In this document: positions 1-6,223 of the stretch, piece after piece
Layout of the letters: each line of letters opens with the position of its first letter
Position numbering within the stretch: position 1 is the first letter of the stretch
From: Steroidobacteraceae bacterium
Lineage (GTDB): Bacteria > Pseudomonadota > Gammaproteobacteria > Steroidobacterales > Steroidobacteraceae
NCBI GenBank assembly: GCA_025927665.1
Contig: JAICKZ010000097.1
Location: 1 to 10,728 of the forward strand
Direction of reading: 5' to 3'
DNA length: 10,728 nt
Notes under the pieces: model-generated
Told to the model about the DNA's origin: nothing
Database searches by the model: none
What the model saw: the letters and a program-made list of their open reading frames with translations, nothing else
Translations under genes and position numbers: made by a program

Positions 1-1011
1 CAGGCGGATGCCGAACGTCGCGAGTCATTAGTTGGCGAGTTAAAACAGGCGGATGAAGGCATTCAAAGCGCGCGCGAAGAATTGGCCACCGTACGTGCAC
101 GCCGTATTGCCATTGAGCAGCAATTAAGTGCATTGCAAACCGAGCAGCGTAATGCAGAACATCGTGTCGCCGAGGAAAGAGCCGCACTGGCCGGCGAGTT
201 AAGACTTGCGTATATGGATGGTCGCAGCGAACAGTTGAAGTTATTGCTGAATCAACAAGATCCATCACAGATAGGTCGAATGCTGGAGTATTACGGATAT
301 TTCAGCCGCGAACGTGCACAGCGTATTGTTGCAATCAATGATCATTTGGCGCATTTGTCAATGCTCACTGATCGTATTAAAGAACAAACCAATAAACTGC
401 GCGATATCGAAAACGACCATGCCAAAAGTGTTGTGACGCTCGCCAAAGCACGAGAAAAACGCGCCAGCACTTTGCATCGGGTTGAAAGCAATATCAAAAA
501 TGATAGTCAACGTTTGGCAAAACTACAAAGCGATGCAAAGTCTTTGGAACGATTGATTGAAGAACTGCGTATAGCAGCAGAAGCCCGAGCTCAGGCCAGT
601 GGTCAAACACAAGTTAATGTTACTGGCCGTGGAAAGTGGCCTTGGCCAGTCAAAGGTGAATTGATGGCAAAATTTGGACAGTTGCGTGCAGGTGGTCCTT
701 TGAAATGGGATGGCTTAATGATCGGCGCTGCCCAAGGTGCTCAAGTCCATGCACCCGCTGCAGGTCGCGTGCTGTATTCTGATTGGTTACCTGGTTTGGG
801 ATTATTGCTGGTGCTGGATCATGGCAATGGCATCATGAGTTTGTACGGCCACAATGAGCAGCTATACAAAAAACAGGGTGACGATGTCAGAGCTGGTGAT
901 TTAATTGGAGCCGTTGGCGACAGTGGTATCGGTGGACGCAGTGGTTTGTACCTTGAGATTCGTAATGGCAAACGGCCAGTAGACCCAATGAATTGGCTAG
1001 GAAAGCCTTGA
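1..1011 (+). CDS. envC: Murein hydrolase activator EnvC (5'-truncated by window edge)
   Basis: The reading frame is open from base 1, so the gene begins upstream; 336 residues are visible. Fragment residues 1 to about 200 are Glu/Lys/Arg/Gln-rich with heptad-like spacing, a long coiled coil. Residues about 214-336 form a LytM/M23-like domain starting near WPWPVKG. The zinc-binding pattern is eroded: the HxGxD site reads W-D-G-L-M (residues 236-240), and the terminal HxH reads G-L-Y in SGLYLEIR. Only the YGH histidine remains. Known family: EnvC has this same degeneration (SLYFEIR in E. coli, from memory). It is a periplasmic protein that does not cut peptidoglycan itself but activates the amidases AmiA/AmiB at the division septum, through its coiled coil and FtsEX. 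Inference: same role here. The signal peptide would lie outside the window. An active M23 endopeptidase is unlikely given the lost ligands. No linked ctpA-type protease or deacetylase follows, unlike many envC loci. Confidence 0.88.
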   Translation, partial: QADAERRESLVGELKQADEGIQSAREELATVRARRIAIEQQLSALQTEQRNAEHRVAEERAALAGELRLAYMDGRSEQLKLLLNQQDPSQIGRMLEYYGYFSRERAQRIVAINDHLAHLSMLTDRIKEQTNKLRDIENDHAKSVVTLAKAREKRASTLHRVESNIKNDSQRLAKLQSDAKSLERLIEELRIAAEARAQASGQTQVNVTGRGKWPWPVKGELMAKFGQLRAGGPLKWDGLMIGAAQGAQVHAPAAGRVLYSDWLPGLGLLLVLDHGNGIMSLYGHNEQLYKKQGDDVRAGDLIGAVGDSGIGGRSGLYLEIRNGKRPVDPMNWLGKP

Positions 1012-1093
1012 AATCAAGCCAAGCAAAGAAGATGCAATCGCGAAATCTTTAAAGTCGCAAAGCATATTTAAATCAAAAAATGTCTTTGTGAAG

Positions 1094-1120
1094 TTCATAA
1101 CACCAAGACCTTCCTATAAT
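1094..1120 (+). promoter_or_regulatory. Candidate sigma-70 promoter with perfect TATAAT
   Basis: A perfect -10 hexamer TATAAT lies at 1115-1120. The best upstream hexamer is TTCATA (1094-1099, 4 of 6 to TTGACA) with a short 15-nt spacer. It would start a transcript about 250 nt before the GGDEF-EAL gene. The -35 and spacing are weak, so this is a pattern match only. Confidence 0.3.
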
Positions 1121-1233
1121 TTCTCTAAGCTATATCTACACATATCGCTGAGATCCACGATGTAGCTCATGTAATTATTACCAGTGCGCTGATGATTACG
1201 TTAAGTATTATATCTGCAGAAAGCGGTAAGCTT

Positions 1234-1260
1234 CTGACGTTTCCGCAATTGTCGTATAAG
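1234..1260 (+). promoter_or_regulatory. Candidate promoter nearer the GGDEF-EAL gene
   Basis: CTGACG (1234-1239, 4 of 6 to TTGACA) is followed after 15 nt by TATAAG (1255-1260, 5 of 6 to TATAAT). This would give a 5' leader of about 110 nt before the ATG at 1376. A very similar bipartite arrangement, CTGGCGTTTC then CGTATAAGTT, recurs at 10610-10636 in the other gene-free end of the window, which slightly raises the chance that it is a real element. Confidence 0.28.
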
Positions 1261-1375
1261 TTATATGGCTGAATCGCTAATATGTTATCGGCGTCAAGGT
1301 TCAATCGTTCGCCGTGTTGCATGATGTGATCTGCCCGAAGCCCACTTCAGGTCATCAAGAGAACACTTTATAACA

Positions 1376-3652
1376 ATGCAAGCGTATATGGACAGTGCAA
1401 CGATAGATGCGGCTTCCGAGTCCGTGTTGACTTCGTTAGATCCGTACGGACAGCTACTGAAAATGTTGTTTCCGCGGGCACTTAATATTGTTATTTATGA
1501 TCGTAACGGCACCTTGCTGTGGAATGCGGGTGGCTGCGAAAGCGAATCCTTGCAACAGTTGATCGAAGACGAAGTTGCCAACAACTTAATGTCGCATACC
1601 GAAGCCGGATTGGTAAATGAACGCTATCGCCAAGGTATGTTGCACGGTATCGATGGTGATCACGCCTATGTTTTTCCATTGCTCGATGCCACCTATCATT
1701 TGACCGGTATGGTCGTTATTACCTGCGCGGAACGCACTGGCCAGAATGGTCGCGCGCAGGATTCAACCTATGCGTTATTACGACCGGCACTTGAAGTGCT
1801 TTCGCGCGAACTGATCAATCAGAGCAGCATGGAATTGCTACAACGTGATTTACAAGCGCGCGACGGTGACCTTGCTCTTATCATGGGCGATGGCAGTAGT
1901 GCTGAGCAACACAGTGCTGATGATTTCAACAGCTTGTTGCAAGACTGCATTGATCATCTCGAATGCCCACTGGGTGCGGTGCTCATTCCAGATAAAAACA
2001 TTGCCATATATCGTACCGCCGAAGACGTGTCTCCCGGCACCGGTGCTGAAGTATTGAATCGAACACATCGTCACTTGCTGGCACTGGTGCAGGTACAACG
2101 TCACACCGTGGTACTCAACAAATCCATTGCTTCCGGTCCGATGGCGAATCTGCCGTACAAAATATTGGTTTGCCCCATTCATTATGGATCACACAATTCC
2201 ACGAGCACCGTGGCCGGCATCCTTGCAGTATTCAAAGATGCGGATCATGAAGATTTTACGTTACGCGAAATTCGCATTGTTGAGTTGGTCGCACGTCGCA
2301 TCTCGCAAATATTGCAAATATCGTACGATACTTCTACAGGTTTGCTAACACGACCTGCGTTGGAAAAACGCGCCACCACTGTGCTGGCTGAATCGCAAAG
2401 AAATCAAACTCATCACATGGTATACATCGACATTGATCGCTTGCATGTGCTCAATGAAACTTTCGGAATGCACATTGGCGACGAAGTCATCACGCGCGTC
2501 GGTGAAGTGATTCGCAGTGCACTCAAGCCTTCTACTGCAGCGGCGAGAATTTCTGGTGATCGATTTGCTTTGTTTCTTCCCAACAGCAGTGTTGAAGTAG
2601 CGAAACAATACGCTGAACAGTTATGCGCAGCCGTCAGTCGTATCGAATATCGCGTTGACGACAAACAGGTAGAGGCTTCCGCCAGTTTTGGAGTCGCGCC
2701 GGTGCAGGCCACCGAACATCCTTTATCGCATGCGCTGGCGAGTGCTGAAGCCGCGTGTAAAGCGGCCAAGGATCGTGGTCGTGGCCGCGTCGAAGTTTAT
2801 CAAGATGCTGATCACAGCATTGTACGCCGTGTCGAAGATGTATCGCTGATTGGCGCTATTCGCGAAGCACTGGAACAGGATCGCTTCCGTATGGATGCAC
2901 AACCGATTGTGGAATTGGGAACCAATACTGGTAAACAGCATTTTGAATTGCTGATTCGCATGTTGACACCCTCGGGTGAACTGATACCACCAACCAAATT
3001 CCTCACCGCAGCCGAGCGTTATCAATTGGCGCCCGCCATCGATCGCTGGGTCATCAACTACGTGCTTGAACTGATATCCGCTGCCGCACCACGATTGTTA
3101 TCTGTAGGCGCACGCTTTGCGATTAATATCTCGGGTCAATCAGTGGGCGATGATGAGTTCCGCGCTTATCTTGAAGATCGGTTACGCACTTATGCACTGT
3201 CGCCTTCGTTGCTGTCGTTTGAAGTAACCGAAACGGCGGCCGTTTCCAACATCGTCCGTGCAGAAACCTTGATACGTCGCTTGCGTAAACTAGGCCATGA
3301 AGTGGCATTGGACGATTTTGGTCGTGGCTTGTCGTCGCTTACGTATTTAAAATCGCTTCCTGTCAATTGCGTCAAAATTGATGGCGAACTGATTCGCGAT
3401 GTCACACACAATCCACGTTCACAAGCCATGGTCAGTGCAGTGGTGCAGTTGGCGCGTGCGATGAAGTTGGCAACCACCGCTGAATGCATTGAGAGTAAAG
3501 AAATTTATCAGGCGATCGCCGATCTTGGCGTGGATTACGCGCAAGGCTTTGCGATTGGCCGTCCACGGCCGCTTGAACTAACGCTGAATGAGTTGCTTGG
3601 TGTCACCGCAGCTACGCGTCGAATTTTTGGCAATTATCTGCAAGCTGGTTAA
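1376..3652 (+). CDS. GGDEF-EAL protein, probable c-di-GMP phosphodiesterase with degenerate GGDEF
   Basis: 758 residues with no hydrophobic membrane segment, so cytosolic. Residues 1 to about 310 are a sensory region. Residues about 34-150 look PAS/GAF-like (IVIYDRNGTLLWN) and about 185-315 look GAF-like, but the ligand is unknown. The GGDEF domain spans about 317-476. Its signature is SGDRF (393-397) instead of GGDEF, and no RxxD inhibitory site precedes it, so cyclase activity is doubtful. The EAL domain spans about 490-745 and keeps the catalytic set: E524 (ELL in place of EAL), N584, E616 and E619 (FEVTE), D646-D647 (DDFG), K667 (KID), E703 (AEC) and Q723 (QG). Inference: hydrolysis of c-di-GMP to pGpG, with the GGDEF part perhaps binding GTP as a regulator, as known for CC3396 of Caulobacter. 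The ATG at 1376 has a poor ribosome site; ATG 1388 is the alternative. The gene is 197 bp upstream of glgB; a functional link is unproven. Confidence 0.87.
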   Translation: MQAYMDSATIDAASESVLTSLDPYGQLLKMLFPRALNIVIYDRNGTLLWNAGGCESESLQQLIEDEVANNLMSHTEAGLVNERYRQGMLHGIDGDHAYVFPLLDATYHLTGMVVITCAERTGQNGRAQDSTYALLRPALEVLSRELINQSSMELLQRDLQARDGDLALIMGDGSSAEQHSADDFNSLLQDCIDHLECPLGAVLIPDKNIAIYRTAEDVSPGTGAEVLNRTHRHLLALVQVQRHTVVLNKSIASGPMANLPYKILVCPIHYGSHNSTSTVAGILAVFKDADHEDFTLREIRIVELVARRISQILQISYDTSTGLLTRPALEKRATTVLAESQRNQTHHMVYIDIDRLHVLNETFGMHIGDEVITRVGEVIRSALKPSTAAARISGDRFALFLPNSSVEVAKQYAEQLCAAVSRIEYRVDDKQVEASASFGVAPVQATEHPLSHALASAEAACKAAKDRGRGRVEVYQDADHSIVRRVEDVSLIGAIREALEQDRFRMDAQPIVELGTNTGKQHFELLIRMLTPSGELIPPTKFLTAAERYQLAPAIDRWVINYVLELISAAAPRLLSVGARFAINISGQSVGDDEFRAYLEDRLRTYALSPSLLSFEVTETAAVSNIVRAETLIRRLRKLGHEVALDDFGRGLSSLTYLKSLPVNCVKIDGELIRDVTHNPRSQAMVSAVVQLARAMKLATTAECIESKEIYQAIADLGVDYAQGFAIGRPRPLELTLNELLGVTAATRRIFGNYLQAG

Positions 3653-3681
3653 CGCATTCAATATAGCAACAAGATGTTTGT

Positions 3682-3695
3682 AGCAAACGTTTGCT
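3682..3695. promoter_or_regulatory. Perfect 14-bp palindrome, LacI/PurR-family operator-like
   Basis: AGCAAACGTTTGCT is its own reverse complement and is centred on CG. LacI-family regulators (PurR, CytR, MalR-type, CcpA) bind palindromes with this central CG, and the PurR box core is GCAAACGTTT. It lies 30 nt after the GGDEF-EAL stop and about 155 nt before the glgB start, so control of the glycogen operon is plausible. No strong sigma-70 promoter overlaps it, and no LacI-family gene is in the window. A hairpin terminator is less likely: the stem would be short, with no U-tract. Chance alone gives roughly 0.6 perfect 14-bp palindromes in a sequence this long, so location and match to the operator type carry the call. 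Confidence 0.45.
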
Positions 3696-3849
3696 CATTA
3701 CATTGGGTCAGTCGTTATTCATCCGCGCTCATCTGACCTACAAAAGAAAAAGTTCATCGGCGGCCACTCTGATACGTGGCATTGCGCTTGCACATTTCTT
3801 CGCGAAGCTCTAAAACACACGATCTTATTATCGTAACGCTGAAGGTTTC

Positions 3850-6054
3850 ATGCCGCTTACTTTGAACGCCGGAGAAATTGCCAGTTTATTGGCTGCCACC
3901 AATCGCGAGCCACGTTCATTACTGGGTTATCACGAATTTGCTCGTGATCAGGATATGCCCATTGCGTTGGTACGCGTCCTCGAACGCGATGCAGTGAGTG
4001 TCGCGGTGTTTTACGAAGATGAATCTGTAGACAACGCCAGACCCTTAACCATGATTGATCCGGCAGGTTTGTTTGAAGGACGTGTTCCCTATCGTCGCCC
4101 TCTGCAGCCGTATCGTTTACAGATTCGTTATCGCGATGGCGCTGAAGCCATCAAGCACGATCCTTATTACTTTGCGCCGCAGTTATCCGATTTTGATTTA
4201 TATCTATTTGGCGAAGGCAATCATCACGCTATCTATCGTAAGTTGGGTGCACATCCTGAAGTGTTAGACGGAATCGCGGGGGTACGTTTTGCAGTGTGGG
4301 CACCGCATGCGCAGCGTGTCAGCGTGGTCGGTGATTTTAATTTCTGGGACGGTCGTCGTCATGTATTGCATGCACGCGGTTCGGGCGTATGGGAACTATT
4401 CGTGCCCGATATTGGTGTGGGTACATTGTATAAATTTGAAATTCGCACACCGCAAAATTGGGTATTGATCAAATCAGATCCATTTGGTTTGCAAATGCAA
4501 TTGCGCCCTGATACTGCCAGTGTGGTGACTTCGCTGGACGATTATGAATGGCAAGATCAGCAATGGTTAGCAAACCGACTTGCATGGAATCCACAGATCG
4601 CACCGATCAGTGTGTATGAAGTCCATCCAGGATCATGGCGTCACAATGTCGACCATGGTTTCTTAAGTTGGCAACAACTGAGCGAGCAATTGATTCCCTA
4701 TGTCAAAGACATGGGCTACACCCACATTGAATTAATGGGCGTTGCCGAATATCCATTTGATGGCTCATGGGGCTATCAAGTCACTGGTTATTACGCGCCC
4801 ACTGCCCGCTATGGTTCACCACGCGATTTTAAAAAATTCATTGATGAGTGCCATCAAGCAGGTATCGGTGTATTAATGGATTGGGTGCCTGGTCATTTTC
4901 CAAAAGATGAACATGGTCTGCGTGAATTTGATGGTACTTCGTTGTACGAACATGCCGATCCACGTCAAGGCGAACATCAAGAATGGGGTACCAAGGTTTT
5001 CAATTACGGGCGTAATGAAGTGCGCAACTTCCTGGTTGCCAATGCGTTGTACTGGGTAGAACAGTTTCATATCGACGGTTTGCGCGTGGATGCGGTCGCC
5101 TCGATGCTATATCTCGACTATGCGCGTAAACACGGCGAATGGATTCCAAATCGTTATGGTGGCCGTGAAAATATTGAAGCCATTGAATTTCTCAAGCAAC
5201 TCAATTGGTCAATGGGACATTACTTTCCCGGCGTATTGATGATTGCTGAAGAGTCCACCGCATTTCCGGGCGTCACGCAGCCAGTGCATCTTGGCGGACT
5301 GGGCTTTACATTCAAGTGGAACATGGGATGGATGAATGACACGCTGCGTTATATGCAACTTGATCCATTGTATCGACGTTATGAACACAATCTGATTACT
5401 TTCTCAATGATGTATGCCTGGTCAGAAAAATTCATGTTGCCGCTATCGCATGACGAGGTTGTGCATGGCAAGCGTTCGTTGCTCAGCAAGATGCCTGGCG
5501 ATGAATGGCAGCAACGTGCCTCACTGCGTATGTTGCTGGGTTATATGACGGTGCATCCGGGCAAGAAACTATTGTTTATGGGCGGTGAGTTCGGTCAGTG
5601 GCATGAATGGCGTGATCATGAACAACTCGATTGGCGATTGCTTGATCATCCAAATCATCGCGGTTTGCGTGAATGGTGCAAGACCATGAACTTCGTTTAT
5701 CGTGAACGACCTGAATTGCATGTCAGTGATCATTTGTGGGAAGGCTTTCAATGGGTAGACTTAAGCAATCACAATGATAGTGTATTTGCATTCATTCGCC
5801 GCGCTGCGCATGATGCAGAGCCTTTGCTGTGCGTGTTTAATTGCACGCCGGTACCTCGCAACAGTTACTTGTTGGGTGCACCGCTCCCCGGGCGCTATCG
5901 CAAGATCATTGATAGCGATGATCCCGCATGGGGTGGTTCGGGATACAGTCATCAATATACGGTGGATGCAGAACATGATGGTTGGGGTGGTTTTGCACAT
6001 CGCCTGCGATTGGACTTGCCGCCGTTAGCCGTTACGTTCTGGCAACGAGGATAA
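3850..6054 (+). CDS. glgB: 1,4-alpha-glucan branching enzyme GlgB
   Basis: 734 residues, close to the 728 of E. coli GlgB. The enzyme cleaves an alpha-1,4 glucan chain and reattaches it by an alpha-1,6 bond, creating glycogen branches in the cytosol. Residues about 1-115 are the extra N-terminal domain of long GlgB proteins (SLLGYHEF near 23-30). A CBM48-like domain follows at about 140-230 (VRFAVWAPHAQRVSVVGDFN). The GH13 catalytic barrel holds DWVPGHFP (344-351), nucleophile D414 in GLRVDAVASM, acid/base E467 in AEESTAFPG and D535 in LSHDEVVHGK. The C-terminal beta domain ends LPPLAVTFWQRG, near the usual family end. One difference from E. coli is ELMG where that protein has ELLP (294-297). 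The start is supported by GAAGG at 3841-3845, 4 nt before the ATG. The stop codon TAA (6052-6054) lies inside the left arm of a foldback element. It is first gene of a glgB-glgX-malQ cluster; readthrough into glgX is inferred. Confidence 0.97.
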   Translation: MPLTLNAGEIASLLAATNREPRSLLGYHEFARDQDMPIALVRVLERDAVSVAVFYEDESVDNARPLTMIDPAGLFEGRVPYRRPLQPYRLQIRYRDGAEAIKHDPYYFAPQLSDFDLYLFGEGNHHAIYRKLGAHPEVLDGIAGVRFAVWAPHAQRVSVVGDFNFWDGRRHVLHARGSGVWELFVPDIGVGTLYKFEIRTPQNWVLIKSDPFGLQMQLRPDTASVVTSLDDYEWQDQQWLANRLAWNPQIAPISVYEVHPGSWRHNVDHGFLSWQQLSEQLIPYVKDMGYTHIELMGVAEYPFDGSWGYQVTGYYAPTARYGSPRDFKKFIDECHQAGIGVLMDWVPGHFPKDEHGLREFDGTSLYEHADPRQGEHQEWGTKVFNYGRNEVRNFLVANALYWVEQFHIDGLRVDAVASMLYLDYARKHGEWIPNRYGGRENIEAIEFLKQLNWSMGHYFPGVLMIAEESTAFPGVTQPVHLGGLGFTFKWNMGWMNDTLRYMQLDPLYRRYEHNLITFSMMYAWSEKFMLPLSHDEVVHGKRSLLSKMPGDEWQQRASLRMLLGYMTVHPGKKLLFMGGEFGQWHEWRDHEQLDWRLLDHPNHRGLREWCKTMNFVYRERPELHVSDHLWEGFQWVDLSNHNDSVFAFIRRAAHDAEPLLCVFNCTPVPRNSYLLGAPLPGRYRKIIDSDDPAWGGSGYSHQYTVDAEHDGWGGFAHRLRLDLPPLAVTFWQRG

Positions 6055-6193
6055 CCCATGCAAAAGCTATTACGCTTGCTATCTTGTGCTCATACGGTAC
6101 GCGAAATCCTCATGTATTGTCTTATACATTCCGGTTCCTGCGTTCCGGTTGAGCACAACCTAGTTACGTTCGTAACGCTTTTGCATGGGTTAT
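6051..6193. repeat. About 140-bp foldback element with 17-bp terminal inverted repeats (MITE-like)
   Basis: The left arm 6051-6067 (ATAACCCATGCAAAAGC) is perfectly complementary to the right arm 6177-6193. Pairing continues inward with small interruptions: TTACG 6070-6074 with 6171-6175, TTGTGCTCA 6084-6092 with TGAGCACAA 6150-6158, CGG 6095-6097 with 6145-6147, ACGC 6099-6102 with 6140-6143, and ATGTAT 6112-6117 with ATACAT 6124-6129 around a 6-nt loop. Transcribed, this would be one long hairpin. If the outer TA pairs (6052-6053 and 6191-6192) are a target duplication, the element is 6054-6190 (137 bp), fitting non-autonomous IS630/Tc1-type elements, which insert at TA. It encodes no protein. 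The absence of a U-tract argues against an intrinsic terminator; a transcript-stabilising or processing hairpin between glgB and glgX is an alternative. No second copy is seen in the window. Confidence 0.72.
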
Positions 6194-6223
6194 ATGCATG
6201 ATGGTTGTGAGATTTGCGCCCTT

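Larger units (their letters stand above)
1012..1375. other. 364-bp gene-free region between envC and the GGDEF-EAL gene
   Basis: No convincing coding frame or RNA gene is seen. Just after envC there is a weak two-part stem: ATGC 1032-1035 with GCAT 1062-1065, and GCGA 1040-1043 with TCGC 1055-1058, enclosing the palindrome CTTTAAAG. No U-tract follows, so it is not a clear terminator. The region is AT-rich at about 1066-1120 and 1200-1290, where the promoter candidates listed separately lie. Upstream of the start at 1376, AAGAGA (1357-1362) is the only purine-rich stretch, and it sits a rather long 13 nt away. Confidence 0.6.

Noticed and set aside
208..1011. EnvC-like gene as an active M23 metallo-endopeptidase
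   Set aside because: The first His, the Asp and the HxH motif needed for zinc are replaced, as in non-catalytic EnvC.
1012..1375. Search for tRNA, riboswitch or small RNA in the envC/GGDEF-EAL gap
   Set aside because: No cloverleaf, no conserved riboswitch core and no strong stem with U-tract was visible by eye.
3706..3738. GGTCAG/CTGACC inverted repeat after the GGDEF-EAL gene
   Set aside because: Six base pairs with a 21-nt loop and no T-run; not a convincing terminator.
3763..3780. GCCAC/GTGGC hairpin upstream of glgB
   Set aside because: Only five base pairs, 8-nt loop and no U-tract; too weak to call a terminator or attenuator.
3798..3807. CTTCGCGAAG, a 10-bp palindrome upstream of glgB
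   Set aside because: Several perfect 10-bp palindromes are expected by chance at this length, and it matches no regulator site I can name.
3831..3840. TCGTAACGCT occurs both just before glgB (3831-3840) and in the foldback element before glgX (6170-6179)
   Set aside because: A single shared 10-mer is expected many times by chance in a 10.7-kb window, and spacing to the two starts differs.
6051..6193. The long inverted repeat as a Rho-independent terminator of glgB
   Set aside because: No run of T follows the right arm and the stem is far longer than usual terminators; it also runs directly into the glgX frame.
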